Both the position numbers and the translations under genes were made by a program. DNA of 64,000 nucleotides from JABMQF01 sp964563755 (GTDB lineage: Archaea; Nanobdellota; Nanobdellia; Woesearchaeales; UBA11576): NCBI GenBank assembly GCA_964563755.1, contig CAZLYC010000002.1:186001-250000 (forward strand), read 5' to 3'. The notes under the pieces are model-generated. The model was given only the letters and a program-made list of their open reading frames with translations, was not told where the DNA came from and made no database searches. This document shows, one piece after another, positions 16,524 through 25,526 of the stretch (position 1 is the stretch's first letter; each line of letters starts with the position of its first letter).

Positions 16524-17003
16524 ATGCGTATAAGAACTGCTAAAATAAAGGATATTGATTCACTTATTCCAGTTTTTCTTGAGTATGAACAGGACAGTGT
16601 AGGCTATCTGCCTGGTAAGTATAAATGCATGAGGAATAAGAAAGCGCCTTTAATGAAGCATATCAAGCTCGCTTTCAAGAAGTACATAAAGCAGAAGAAT
16701 TCTCTGTTTTTGGTGGCTGAAGAAGAAGGCAAAATCCTTGGATACATATTTGGAGAAATTAGAGATGATAAACACCCCTTGTTTAAACTGCCTAAAACAG
16801 GAGAACTGAATGATATTGCTGTCCTAAGAACCTGCCGAGGGAAGAGAATCTCAGGAAGATTATGGAAAGAACTGTTGGCGTGGTTCATTAAGAATAAATG
16901 TAAAATAATCACGTTAAGTGTAAATTCTAATAATCAAGCTAAAGAAATCTACAAGCATTGGGGCTTTGATGTATTTTATTTTAGAATGATTAAGAAATTA
17001 TGA
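16524..17003 (+). CDS. GNAT acetyltransferase
   Basis: 159 residues. The acetyl-CoA binding stretch is VLRTCRGKRISGRLW (about 95-109), preceded by LNDIA. The C-terminal NNQAKEIYKHWGFDV is typical of GNATs. The gene overlaps the metallophosphoesterase gene on the other strand by 6 bases at the 3' ends. Substrate unknown. Confidence 0.8.
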   Translation: MRIRTAKIKDIDSLIPVFLEYEQDSVGYLPGKYKCMRNKKAPLMKHIKLAFKKYIKQKNSLFLVAEEEGKILGYIFGEIRDDKHPLFKLPKTGELNDIAVLRTCRGKRISGRLWKELLAWFIKNKCKIITLSVNSNNQAKEIYKHWGFDVFYFRMIKKL

Positions 17004-17597
17004 ACAAGTCAATAGCATCCCCCAAGGCCCGGGGTTCACCAGTTTTGTGTCATCTATCTTGTCTTTCATGCCAGAATTCTCATGCAGGTGTCCGCTTATT
17101 GCAAGTTTAGGCTGCGCCAGTTTTATGAAGTTTCTTATTGATTTGCTTCCCGCAGGCTGGTCAAGTATCATGTCCAGTTTTGTACCATATGGAGGGGCAT
17201 GAGTCACAAGGATGATTTTTTGGTCTTCTTTGACTTTTGTCATTGCTGTCTTTATCCAATCATCGAATTCTTTGTCCATTGTTGAAAAGCCGCCGCCACC
17301 ATAACCTAAGAACACATAGTTTCCTGCGTCATAAGCATGTTTGTGTATGAAATTTACGTTCTTTGTCTTCTCACAGAGTTTCCTCATTGATGATGCGTCT
17401 TCATGGTTTCCGTGTATGATAAGGACAGGTTTTCCTATTGCTTCAAGGTCTTCTATGATATGACTGAGCGCTTCCCCGAATATTGTCACGTCTCCTGCGC
17501 AGACTATGTAATCGACGTCTTCTGCCTTTGCAAGGCTCGATATCTTTTTCATTATGCTCTTCGAGCCATGCATGTCAACGAATGCCAGCAGTTTCAT
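16998..17597 (-). CDS. calcineurin-like metallophosphoesterase
   Basis: 199 residues from ATG 17597, chosen because a TATA box (TTTATAAAAT, about 17617-17626) gives a leaderless transcript. The full dimetal motif set is present: DMHG, AGDV, HGNHED, VTHAPP and SGHLHE. The family includes small phosphodiesterases of the YfcE/Icc type; substrate unknown. Confidence 0.85.
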   Translation of the reverse strand: MKLLAFVDMHGSKSIMKKISSLAKAEDVDYIVCAGDVTIFGEALSHIIEDLEAIGKPVLIIHGNHEDASSMRKLCEKTKNVNFIHKHAYDAGNYVFLGYGGGGFSTMDKEFDDWIKTAMTKVKEDQKIILVTHAPPYGTKLDMILDQPAGSKSIRNFIKLAQPKLAISGHLHENSGMKDKIDDTKLVNPGPWGMLLTCS

Positions 17598-17710
17598 AAT
17601 ATTGCATACAGGATGAGATTTTATAAATGTTATTGTTGACCGCATAATATGTAATTATGATGAAAACGTCTGCACAAAGCTTTATAAATAAAAAATGCTA
17701 TTGACCTGTC

Positions 17711-18277
17711 ATGCATAAGCTTACGGAGAAAAAGGGCAAGAAGACTGTAACTCATTACTTCCATCATGTGAAAGAGAGGGACGGTTCTAAGAAGCATGTC
17801 TATCTCGGTACGCACCCTGAGAAGAGCAAGGAACGTCTTAACAAGCTCAAAGTTGCAAGGATAGAATCCAACAACAGGCTCATCCAGGACCTGGACACTG
17901 TTCAGTCAAAGCTTGACAGGCTAGGGCATTACGACAAGCCTTATGATGACATATTGCAGGATGTCAGGAAAAGGTATTATGCTGAGAAGCATTTTGATTC
18001 TATTGTTGAAAAAAGACATAAATCAAATTCATTCATGTATGCGATAAGCTTTTTCACAATCGCATTGTCTCTTGCGGCAATCTATCTCATCTGGGATGTC
18101 CCTTCGATAACAGGCGCTGCTGTTGAGGTCACAAAAGAAGCTGCAAAGAGCACAGTTGTGTCTTCAATCTTCTTCATGACAGTCGCGGTCTTGATATTTG
18201 TCATCATTGTAGGTGGCGCAGTTTACCTGCATGAGCACAGGCACGACAAGTACAAGCCTCGAAATATGCTAGAATAA
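17711..18277 (+). CDS. membrane protein with two helices and an ITGAAV motif
   Basis: 188 residues. The N-terminal 110 residues are basic and cytosolic-looking. Helices lie at about 110-130 and 153-175, and a His-rich end follows. Right after the first helix comes SITGAAV, similar to LTGYAV at the same place in the protein at 59495-60499. The motif may be a lineage-specific surface-protein signature (inference). The TATA box CTTTATAAAT is about 30 bp upstream. Function unknown. Confidence 0.65.
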   Translation: MHKLTEKKGKKTVTHYFHHVKERDGSKKHVYLGTHPEKSKERLNKLKVARIESNNRLIQDLDTVQSKLDRLGHYDKPYDDILQDVRKRYYAEKHFDSIVEKRHKSNSFMYAISFFTIALSLAAIYLIWDVPSITGAAVEVTKEAAKSTVVSSIFFMTVAVLIFVIIVGGAVYLHEHRHDKYKPRNMLE

Positions 18278-18282
18278 AAGAA

Positions 18283-19491
18283 TTAGATTACTGAGTAATA
18301 GTCTTCCAACACTAATTTATCTATCTCTTTTAGGTCTTTTACTATATACAATCTGCCTTTTCCTATCTCGACCATCTTCTCTGCCAGTTTCTTTCCTTTT
18401 GTGTCAAAGTTTATTCCAATTACAGATATTGTGATTCCTGCTGCCCTTGCCTGTGCAGAAGCCTCAAGTGTTGCTTTCTCAGGATCGTCTCCTTTAGTAG
18501 GCAATGCATCGCTAAGTATGAGCAGGTGTTTTGTAGCTTCCGTCCTTGGGAACATTTCGACAGCTCGTGTTATTGTACCCGCTATGTCTGTCTCTGCCGA
18601 TGCTTTCACTCTTGTTATTGAGTTAAGAAGTAATGAAAAATCATGTGTGGGGTTTATCGCTTCCTTGACTTCTGTTCCAAATACTATTAGACCGACCTTG
18701 TCGCGTTCTTTTATTGCCTTGTATGCCAATGCAACACCTGCTTTCTTGCATACGCCTATCTTGTCACCTTTCATGCTTCCACTTGCGTCGAGGGCATAGA
18801 CGAGATACACCTCGCCCTTGCTCTGCCGTTCGTGCGTCTTGAAGTCTTCTGGCATCACTTCTGTGTGTTTTCTTCTTATCGCTGTCTTGACAGCTTGTTT
18901 TATTGCGAAGTCTTTGTATCTGTCACCTTTTCTGTAGTTTCTTACATCCTGTTTTGTTCCGTAGAGTGAGTTTTTCTTGTGTATCCTTTCGCCGCTTATG
19001 CCTTTTGGCACTAGGTTATCTAGTTCGTTTATGCACATGATTAAGGAAGCGAGCTCTATTCCCGTATCTGTTATGATTCCTTCCTTGTTTAGAACCTTGT
19101 CTTTCTTGAACTGGTCAAGCCTTTCTTTTATCTTCCTCTTTAGCTCGCGCTGGAATTCTGGTATTCCGATGTTCTTATCAAGATAGTCAATATCATACCC
19201 GGATACTGCACGTATGAGCGCTTCTCCGAATATGCTTTTTGTCATGGTGAAGTTCTTGACAAGTTTCTCGAACATCATGTCAGGGTTGAATGCTCCTATT
19301 CCTCTGTTAAGCGCCTCTTCTATGACCATTCCTTCGTCTATTGCCATCTGGTCGTTTTCGAGGACTGAATGCATGAGCTTCTCCTCTATGTCTTCGAACT
19401 TCAGTTTTCCTTCTAGCTCTTCAATAGCTGAGAATTTAGTTATGTCAGCGTGCTCTGTGTCTTTATCTTCGCCCTCTGAACTAGGGGACAT
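18283..19491 (-). CDS. VWA-domain protein, MoxR/Mg-chelatase partner
   Basis: 402 residues from ATG 19491 (GGTG just upstream), overlapping the moxR stop by 11 bases. The C-terminal von Willebrand A domain (about 215-400) has a metal site DASGSMKG, a conserved Thr in the ETDIAG loop, and LSDALP. The N-terminal half is helical, like the D-subunit linker of Mg-chelatases. Family knowledge: MoxR AAA+ ATPases act with VWA partners as remodelling or metal-insertion chaperones. The target is unknown. Confidence 0.85.
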   Translation of the reverse strand: MSPSSEGEDKDTEHADITKFSAIEELEGKLKFEDIEEKLMHSVLENDQMAIDEGMVIEEALNRGIGAFNPDMMFEKLVKNFTMTKSIFGEALIRAVSGYDIDYLDKNIGIPEFQRELKRKIKERLDQFKKDKVLNKEGIITDTGIELASLIMCINELDNLVPKGISGERIHKKNSLYGTKQDVRNYRKGDRYKDFAIKQAVKTAIRRKHTEVMPEDFKTHERQSKGEVYLVYALDASGSMKGDKIGVCKKAGVALAYKAIKERDKVGLIVFGTEVKEAINPTHDFSLLLNSITRVKASAETDIAGTITRAVEMFPRTEATKHLLILSDALPTKGDDPEKATLEASAQARAAGITISVIGINFDTKGKKLAEKMVEIGKGRLYIVKDLKEIDKLVLEDYYSVI

Positions 19492-20512
19492 CACCGTCTT
19501 CGTCGCTGTTCTCAAGGCCCTGCTGGCTGATGAATTCTCTTAATTTTTCCTGTATGAGTTCTTCGGGCGTCTGCAGGTACTGCGCGGATGGCTTTAGCCT
19601 TATCCTGTGCGAGAGGACAGAAGTCAATACCTCCTGCACATCCTGCCATGAGACTTGTTTCTTTTTCTTGAGTATCGCGTTTGTCTGTGATCGCTCATAT
19701 AGTCCTATCGATGCCCTTACGCTTGGCAGCTTCTCTAGCTTGTCCGATTCTCTTAACAATCTTACAAACAGGACAGTCATGTTCCTGACGTCTTCAGGGA
19801 AGTTTATGAAATGCTGCGCATTCGCTTCTACAATCTTCTCTTCGTTCTGTATGTTTTCAGGATAATCCATGTATGCGACATCGAACCTGTCCATAAGGAC
19901 GTCTGACAATGGTTCTGTGCTCGTATCCTGCGGGTTCATTGTAGCTATGAATATGAAATTAGCTTCCAAGTCTAGGTTGTAGCTTCCTATAGTTACCACT
20001 CGTTCCTGTAGTGCCTGCAGAAGTGCATTCTGAAGTTTCTCTGGAGCCCTGTTAAGCTCGTCGAAGAACAATACTCCGTTGTTTGCCTTGAATATCTTTC
20101 CTGGCGTGAATGCTTCTATTGATAATGGTCCGAACTTTATTGCTTTTGCAGGGTCTATGTCCCCTATCAGGTCCTCTGCGGTTAGGTCTGGGCTGCCTTG
20201 AACTCTTACGAAACGTTCCATGCCAGAGATTTTCTTTCTCTTCTTTGTCTTTCCTGACTTGCATTCAGGGCATACCGGGTTTTTTGGTGAGCAGTTGTAT
20301 GGGCAGTCGTTCACTTCTATCTGTGAAAGCAGTTTTGCGACGTTTTTCGCCAGTGTTGTCTTTCCTATTCCTGGCGGTCCGACTATTATGATGTGTCTTC
20401 CTGCGATGAGTGCGGACTTGACCTGCCTTTTAGCATTGTCCTGTCCTATTATCTCGTCAAGGTCTTTGCCTTCTTCAAGAAGGGCTTGTCTTATCTGTTC
20501 TGCGACGCTCAT
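19481..20512 (-). CDS. MoxR-type AAA+ ATPase with Cys-rich insert
   Basis: 343 residues. Walker A is GPPGIGKT (about 44-51), Walker B LFFDELNRAP, and sensor 1 FIATMNP. An insert at about 70-95 carries four Cys (CPYNC and CPEC) that could bind zinc, as seen in some Mg-chelatase-like ATPases. Probably cotranscribed with, and partnering, the VWA protein at 18283-19491. Confidence 0.88.
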   Translation of the reverse strand: MSVAEQIRQALLEEGKDLDEIIGQDNAKRQVKSALIAGRHIIIVGPPGIGKTTLAKNVAKLLSQIEVNDCPYNCSPKNPVCPECKSGKTKKRKKISGMERFVRVQGSPDLTAEDLIGDIDPAKAIKFGPLSIEAFTPGKIFKANNGVLFFDELNRAPEKLQNALLQALQERVVTIGSYNLDLEANFIFIATMNPQDTSTEPLSDVLMDRFDVAYMDYPENIQNEEKIVEANAQHFINFPEDVRNMTVLFVRLLRESDKLEKLPSVRASIGLYERSQTNAILKKKKQVSWQDVQEVLTSVLSHRIRLKPSAQYLQTPEELIQEKLREFISQQGLENSDEDGDVP

Positions 20513-20701
20513 GAGAAATATTATGTAACAAGTGATTTATAATCCTTTTTAAGAAGAGTTTATATATTTGAAAAGTATGCTCCGCGATTTTTCTTCGCCT
20601 TGTACGCAACGTGCTATAACAACTCTTGAAATAATCATTAAGTGTGCATCAAGATATTCTATAAGACGAGGCGGAAAAAATCAAATACTCATGTAAGAAA
20701 T

Positions 20702-20714
20702 CGGAAATTTTCCG
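20702..20714. promoter_or_regulatory. operator candidate upstream of the PIN gene
   Basis: CGGAAATTTTCCG, palindromic with 6-bp arms. It is separated by exactly 16 bp from the TATA-like GTTTATTAAC (20731-20740). A sequence differing at one base (CGGAAATTCTCCG) lies the same 16 bp from the TATA box of the convergent RHH gene. The RHH protein is the obvious candidate ligand. Confidence 0.65.
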
Positions 20715-20761
20715 ACGACAAATTAGCAGAGTTTATTAACATCGAAAACTTATTTTTGATT

Positions 20762-21202
20762 ATGAAGAAATATTACGTAGACAGCTGCATATGGCTGAAC
20801 CTGTTCAAAAGAGAGGGTGACGCATCCAAAGGAATACCTTATTGGAAGATTACAAAGCTCTTCCTCAGGAGGATTAGGTCTTGCAAAGATGCGCAGGCAG
20901 TATATACTGCGGTAGTGCTTAAAGAGATTGAACGGGTTATTGATAATCCCGAAGTTTTCAAGGAACGATTGAGGTTTATCAAGGAAGAGAAGAAGTTCAT
21001 GTATGTTGAATGCTTGAAAGAGGATTACGACGTTGCAAGAAAGCTTGAATCAGAATCAGGATTTAGGATAAGCTTCACAGATTGCATCAACATAGCAGTG
21101 TGTAAGCGGTTGGGTGCAGTTTTGGTGACTAGGGACAACTTGCTTATAGAATTCGCCAGGAAATATATCAAGGTGGACAAGCCAGAGCATTTAACGGTAT
21201 AG
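20762..21202 (+). CDS. PIN-domain ribonuclease (VapC-like)
   Basis: 146 residues. ATG 20762 is 31 bp after the TATA box GTTTAT, so the longer frame from 20642 is rejected. PIN acidic residues are Asp in YVDSCIW (about 7), Glu in LKEIERV, Asp in FTDCINIA (about 114) and Asp in VTRDN (about 130). Family knowledge: VapC-type toxins cleave RNA using Mg. The gene is convergent with, and overlaps by 12 bases, an RHH regulator gene. Both share an operator-like sequence. Confidence 0.85.
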   Translation: MKKYYVDSCIWLNLFKREGDASKGIPYWKITKLFLRRIRSCKDAQAVYTAVVLKEIERVIDNPEVFKERLRFIKEEKKFMYVECLKEDYDVARKLESESGFRISFTDCINIAVCKRLGAVLVTRDNLLIEFARKYIKVDKPEHLTV

Positions 21203-21460
21203 CCGGTTAAGTTTCTCAAGGTCATCAAAACTTTTTATTTCCTTAGAACGCTTCTTTCTTATTGAACGAATCTCCTTTACCGAATCGCCAGTGTTAGGTA
21301 TGGATCCTATCTGTCTATCAAGTTCACGCATCCAAAGGAAACGACGGACGGCATCCCTGATTAAATCCGCTCTATTCGAATATAGCCCTGAGTTTACAGT
21401 TTCATCTATCCTCTTGACCATCTCATGGCCCAGCCTTACCTGAAGAGTGTCCATTACCAT
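21191..21460 (-). CDS. ribbon-helix-helix regulator (candidate antitoxin)
   Basis: 89 residues. ATG 21460 (or 21454) lies about 30-35 bp from a strong TATA box (GTTTATATATC, 21485-21495). The CopG/ParD-like RHH domain is MDTLQVRLGHEMVKRIDE, then SNRADLIRDAVRRFL. A basic/acidic tail follows, which could cover a toxin. The arrangement with the PIN gene is tail to tail, unlike normal vapBC operons. The RHH fold is clear; the antitoxin role is inference. Confidence 0.8.
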   Translation of the reverse strand: MVMDTLQVRLGHEMVKRIDETVNSGLYSNRADLIRDAVRRFLWMRELDRQIGSIPNTGDSVKEIRSIRKKRSKEIKSFDDLEKLNRLYR

Positions 21461-21511
21461 AGTAATTGAATAGTAATGCATCAAGATATATAAACTTTTC
21501 CCATCAACGAG

Positions 21512-21524
21512 CGGAAATTCTCCG
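21512..21524. promoter_or_regulatory. operator candidate upstream of the RHH gene
   Basis: CGGAAATTCTCCG, 12 of 13 bases identical to the site upstream of the PIN gene. It has the same orientation relative to strand + and the same 16-bp gap to GTTTAT of the RHH promoter. Confidence 0.62.
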
Positions 21525-21604
21525 GCAAATCCTAATACAACAACACAAAAAACAACAGAACAATAGTGACAAAAAACGCAGTTATTAACAGGAATTAAAT
21601 GCAA

Positions 21605-22921
21605 TCATCTACCAATTCCTCTCGTCGCCTTGCACGTCTTAGTATAGATGTCTCTGAATATATTGTCTGGGTCAGTCTTTTGCTTGACAGAACAGTAGTT
21701 TTCTTTATTCCAGGTCTGCCAGAATTCCTCTTCCGAGTAATGATTTGTAGATATAAGAGTTTTTAGAGCGCCTATCCTCATGAGTTCATCCTCTATTATC
21801 TCATAGTAGTCCTTGCCTTCTGTTTTCTTCATTCCGTATATCGCGAGGTCTAGGAACAGCTCGTCTTTTGTTTTCTCGAAGAACTGCGCAGACAACCATT
21901 CATATTGCCGGACTGCCTTGTATGGGACGCACCAGAGCGGGAAGAAGTTGACTTCTTTCTTGTACCAGTTCATGAATTCTGTGGCTTTTGAGAATGGGAT
22001 GAATACATCGAGCGTCACAGGTATCTTATCTGAAGGGATTATCCTGCGCAGCTTGTTTGCAATCTTGAGCATCTCTGTTGAACTTATGAATTTTCCGAAT
22101 AACAGCCTGCCAAAGAATGATTTTGGATTGACATTTGTGACTCCCTTGTCATACCTGAAGAAGTAATCTGGTGTCTTGAGATAATCCTCTTTTCGTGTCT
22201 TGGTGCTCTTATAGTATATTCTCATCCAGTCGTAGCTGTGCGTGTAAGGTGCTTTATTGACAAAATTCGCGATGCTCAGCACGTATTCTGTCGGTGAGTG
22301 TATTATTCCGTCCATGAAATCTATGTCTTGTGACTTGAAGTGTTTCCATATTGCCTTCTTGTATTCCTCGAGTGTTTTGTACTTGAAGTATTCGACTTTG
22401 ACGAATGGCTTTGCAGGCAGTAGCTTGAATGTTAGTTTAGATATTATTCCAAGTGTGCCGAATGTGCCGTGCATCATCTGGAAAAGTAGCTTGTTCTCGT
22501 TGTCAGGAGTGCATATCAATACGTCTCCTTTCGCTGTGATGACTTCGTATTCTACGCAACTGTCATGGAATCCGCCGTATTTGAATGACATGGACTCTAT
22601 CGAGCAGCCCGCAACTGCCCCGCCTATTGTTATGGTCTTGAACTCAGGGACAGTCATAGGAATAAGGTTGTGCTTCATTGTAGCATTTACCAGTTCGACA
22701 AAAGTCACGCCTGGCTCTGCGACGCATATTCTTTTTTTCGCATCTATGTTAAGTATCTCATCGAGGTCGCTTATGTCTAGCTTCTCATCAGAATGTCTTT
22801 TATCATGAGGTTTCGGGACTTCGTGGGAGACTGCTTTCTTCTTCAAAGAGAGAGGTTTGGAGCTTTTACGAGATTTTAACTGGTCTGCTATCCTTCTGAT
22901 TTTCTCTTCGTGGGTTAGCAT
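21605..22921 (-). CDS. FAD-binding oxidoreductase (PCMH/DHCR24-like)
   Basis: 438 residues. The FAD-binding PCMH domain is visible at about 60-190 (VAEPGVTFVELV, MTVPEFKTITIGGAVAGCSIES, GTFGTLGIISKLTFKLLP). The rest resembles the substrate domain of delta24-sterol reductase-like and related flavoenzymes. There is no obvious signal peptide. In archaea such enzymes may act on isoprenoid double bonds, but the substrate here is not known. Confidence 0.8.
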   Translation of the reverse strand: MLTHEEKIRRIADQLKSRKSSKPLSLKKKAVSHEVPKPHDKRHSDEKLDISDLDEILNIDAKKRICVAEPGVTFVELVNATMKHNLIPMTVPEFKTITIGGAVAGCSIESMSFKYGGFHDSCVEYEVITAKGDVLICTPDNENKLLFQMMHGTFGTLGIISKLTFKLLPAKPFVKVEYFKYKTLEEYKKAIWKHFKSQDIDFMDGIIHSPTEYVLSIANFVNKAPYTHSYDWMRIYYKSTKTRKEDYLKTPDYFFRYDKGVTNVNPKSFFGRLLFGKFISSTEMLKIANKLRRIIPSDKIPVTLDVFIPFSKATEFMNWYKKEVNFFPLWCVPYKAVRQYEWLSAQFFEKTKDELFLDLAIYGMKKTEGKDYYEIIEDELMRIGALKTLISTNHYSEEEFWQTWNKENYCSVKQKTDPDNIFRDIYTKTCKATRGIGR

Positions 22922-23035
22922 GCGATTACCTTTTTTGTTAAGCTTTGACTGGTTGAGATTAATACGCTGATTATAAATGTTTACGTTTATCCTGATTCGA
23001 CAGCCTTAAATAATTGACAGTATATTGGAGGAAGT

Positions 23036-23401
23036 ATGAAAAAGAAGGTCAGCAAATTCCTGTATTGGGCTCCAAGGGTGATGAGCATAGTCTTTACAGC
23101 ATTCCTTGCTCTGTTTTCGCTGGATGTATTCGGTATGGGCCTTGGTTTCTGGCAGACGATGTTAGCATTTTTGATGCATAATATACCAGTCATAATACTT
23201 GCAGGAATAGTTTGGATTTCATGGAAATATGAGATTGTCGGTGCAATAGCGTTTGCTCTTGCAGGGCTTATTTACATTATTCTATTGATCACAAGCCAGA
23301 ACTTTGAGTGGTTCATGCTATCTTGGTCAGTGACAATATCAGGTCCTGCTTTTGTAGTTAGTGCGTTATACTTCTTGAACTGGAATAAAAAGAGAAAATG
23401 A
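23036..23401 (+). CDS. four-helix membrane protein
   Basis: 121 residues with about four transmembrane helices and basic ends. GGAGG lies 5 bases before the ATG. Its stop overlaps the start of the GDT1-like transporter gene (ATGA), so the two are translationally coupled. Family not recognised with confidence. Confidence 0.7.
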   Translation: MKKKVSKFLYWAPRVMSIVFTAFLALFSLDVFGMGLGFWQTMLAFLMHNIPVIILAGIVWISWKYEIVGAIAFALAGLIYIILLITSQNFEWFMLSWSVTISGPAFVVSALYFLNWNKKRK

Positions 23402-23943
23402 TACAAGACATACTTATTCCATTCATCAGCGTTGGCCTGGCAGAGTTAGGCGATAAAACGCAGCTTACTGTTTTATGTCTTGCATCTAAGACAAAGAAGC
23501 ATCTTTCTTTGCTTATTGGTGTGATGCTGGCATTTCTTATTGCAGATGGTCTGGCAATCATATTCGGGGATTTTATCACAAGAATAATTCCGATAAGCTA
23601 CATAAAAATAATATCAGGCATTGTTTTCTTAGTTTTTGGAGTCATAACCATAATGAATAGCAAGGAAGAAGATGCGACTTGTGAATTAAGAAAACCATTC
23701 ATGTCAGGTTTTACTATGATACTCGTATCTGAGATGGGTGATAAAACGCAAATAGCATCAGGACTTTTTGCTACAAAGTACAATGCATGGCTGGTTCTTA
23801 TCGGAGTTATGGCCGCTTTAACAGTGCTTTCTTTAGGTGCAGTCTATCTTGGCAAGTTTATCGTAAAAAGATTTAACAGGAAATTAATCTCAAATATTGC
23901 AGGAGCTCTGTTCATAATAATAGGAATAATCTGCTTTTTCTAA
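23398..23943 (+). CDS. GDT1/TMEM165 (UPF0016) family cation transporter
   Basis: 181 residues with six predicted helices in two repeats. Each repeat carries the family motif: ELGDKTQ (about 16-22) and EMGDKTQ (about 113-119). Known members export or exchange Mn2+ or Ca2+. The gene overlaps the upstream membrane protein gene by 4 bases. Confidence 0.92.
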   Translation: MIQDILIPFISVGLAELGDKTQLTVLCLASKTKKHLSLLIGVMLAFLIADGLAIIFGDFITRIIPISYIKIISGIVFLVFGVITIMNSKEEDATCELRKPFMSGFTMILVSEMGDKTQIASGLFATKYNAWLVLIGVMAALTVLSLGAVYLGKFIVKRFNRKLISNIAGALFIIIGIICFF

Positions 23944-24004
23944 TAATCAGTAAAAAAGTAGGCAGGGTGATAAATTTATATAATTAATAAGTATTACTTG
24001 TGTC

Positions 24005-24400
24005 ATGAGTAAAGCATACGATCTGGCTAAGAAATTCTTTGAAGATGAATGGAATGACAAAAAAATAAAATTACATTCCGAATGTGTTATTGATTGCTGC
24101 AAAGGTATGATTAAGGATACTGATCTTAATCCAGATGTATTTGACATCGCAGGTTGGCTTCACGACATCGGAAGGAAAGAAGACAAAGATACACACCACG
24201 AGATAGGATTGAGATATCTTGATAAATTTCTAAAAATATATCCGGAATATTCTAAACTTAAGACAGAACTTCATGATTGCATCCTGAATCACAGAAGAAC
24301 ACAGGTTCCAGAGATGATATATGGACGGATAATCCAAGTAGCAGATAAGGTTTCAAAGCATCACAGAGATTGGATTAATCATTCTAAAAAAGTTTCTTGA
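24005..24400 (+). CDS. HD-domain hydrolase
   Basis: 131 residues. HD metal motif: His in LHSECV, then LHDIGR (about 57-62), and a later Asp in QVADKV. The family hydrolyses nucleotides or phosphodiesters; substrate unknown. Convergent with a Nudix gene, 1 base apart. Confidence 0.85.
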   Translation: MSKAYDLAKKFFEDEWNDKKIKLHSECVIDCCKGMIKDTDLNPDVFDIAGWLHDIGRKEDKDTHHEIGLRYLDKFLKIYPEYSKLKTELHDCILNHRRTQVPEMIYGRIIQVADKVSKHHRDWINHSKKVS

Positions 24401-24401
24401 T

Positions 24402-24812
24402 TCAGACGGTTGAGAATTTATTAATCAGCCTTTCTTTCAAGCCATCAGGATATATAAGATAATCTTCCATCTTGTTGACAGGCACCCATTCAAAAAGATA
24501 TTGGTCGTCTTCAGATTGCCTCTCAGCTTCAGGACCCCCAAGCTTCAGTTTCCCTTTGAAGCTGCCTACCAAGAAGACATGCAGCATCCTAGTCTCACCC
24601 TTCACATCTTCTTTTATCTCCCAGAGTAATGATTTGATGATTATGTCATAATTAGTCTCTTCTTTGGCTTCTCTTATTGCTGTCTGCTCAGGGGACTCTC
24701 CCTCTTCAATGGTGCCTCCTGGAAGTACATAGTATTTCTTTCCATGCTTTATGCGGTGAATGAAAAGTATCTTTCCATCGCGTAAGATGACGACCCTAGA
24801 ACCGCGTATCAT
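24402..24812 (-). CDS. Nudix hydrolase
   Basis: 136 residues. An intact Nudix box from GGTIEEGESPEQTAIREA to EETNYD (about 32-54) gives G-x5-E-x7-RE-x2-EE. It probably hydrolyses a nucleoside diphosphate derivative. It precedes the ferredoxin gene's 3' end by 3 bases on the same strand. Confidence 0.9.
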   Translation of the reverse strand: MIRGSRVVILRDGKILFIHRIKHGKKYYVLPGGTIEEGESPEQTAIREAKEETNYDIIIKSLLWEIKEDVKGETRMLHVFLVGSFKGKLKLGGPEAERQSEDDQYLFEWVPVNKMEDYLIYPDGLKERLINKFSTV

Positions 24813-24815
24813 TGT

Positions 24816-25025
24816 TCAACCCAAAGATATCGCATCATGCTTGCATGCTGTCACGCATGCTCCGCATTCTATGCATTTAGAAGCATCCAGAACGAGTAGT
24901 TTCTCACGTTTAAGTGCACCTACAGGGCATATCTCAACGCACCCCTTGCATGCCCCACCGCAACAGCAGCTTGTGCACTTGCCGTCTTTCCAGCAGCATT
25001 TCTTGTAGTCTATCTTGATTGGCAT
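24816..25025 (-). CDS. 4Fe-4S ferredoxin-like protein, Cys-rich
   Basis: 69 residues. ATG 25025 is preferred over TTG 25034, with TATA (CTTATATATC-type, about 25047-25060) about 27 bp upstream. The C-terminal cluster motif CIECGACVTAC is complete. The N-terminal cluster is CCCGGACKGCVEICP, with extra Cys (CCWKDGKCTSC) before it. The extra Cys could bind another cluster or zinc. It is an electron carrier whose partner is unknown. Confidence 0.88.
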   Translation of the reverse strand: MPIKIDYKKCCWKDGKCTSCCCGGACKGCVEICPVGALKREKLLVLDASKCIECGACVTACKHDAISLG

Positions 25026-25086
25026 ATCTGACAATGGACTCTGCTTGCTTATATATCTTATCTAAACAGATACACTAAAAAAATAA

Positions 25087-25398
25087 TTATTTGCCTTCTT
25101 CGTCGAATAATTTGTACATCTCCTCTTCCCTTTTACGGGAATAGTGTCTCAGCGCAGCGAATGACGCGACTGATGCTGCAGCTCCTCCAAGCAATGCCAC
25201 GAGGCCTTGTTCAGCTGCTCCTGTGCTCTCCTGTTTGACGCCAGTTATGCTGCCTACTGCTCTTGGCAGGTAATCTGCTGCTATTGATAGGCCGCCAAGC
25301 ATCATGCTTAACGCTCCTGCGCCCAAGATTCCTACGCAGGCCTTCTCTATCCTGCTATACTTCTTGCTTGTTTGCTCATACTTATTATCATCTGACAT
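25087..25398 (-). CDS. small membrane protein, two helices
   Basis: 103 residues. Hydrophobic Gly/Ala-rich segments lie at about 22-45 and 65-83, and the charged C-terminus is cytosolic-looking. No family recognised. Confidence 0.6.
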   Translation of the reverse strand: MSDDNKYEQTSKKYSRIEKACVGILGAGALSMMLGGLSIAADYLPRAVGSITGVKQESTGAAEQGLVALLGGAAASVASFAALRHYSRKREEEMYKLFDEEGK

Positions 25399-25526
25399 CT
25401 CTAATCACCAAGAGAGACTTAATCAACAGGCATTATGAACCCTTTTCTGGTATTTTTTAACAAAACGAGAAAAATACGCGTATTATCTTCAGCTATGATA
25501 ATTAAAAAAAGAAAAAATTAGAAAAA

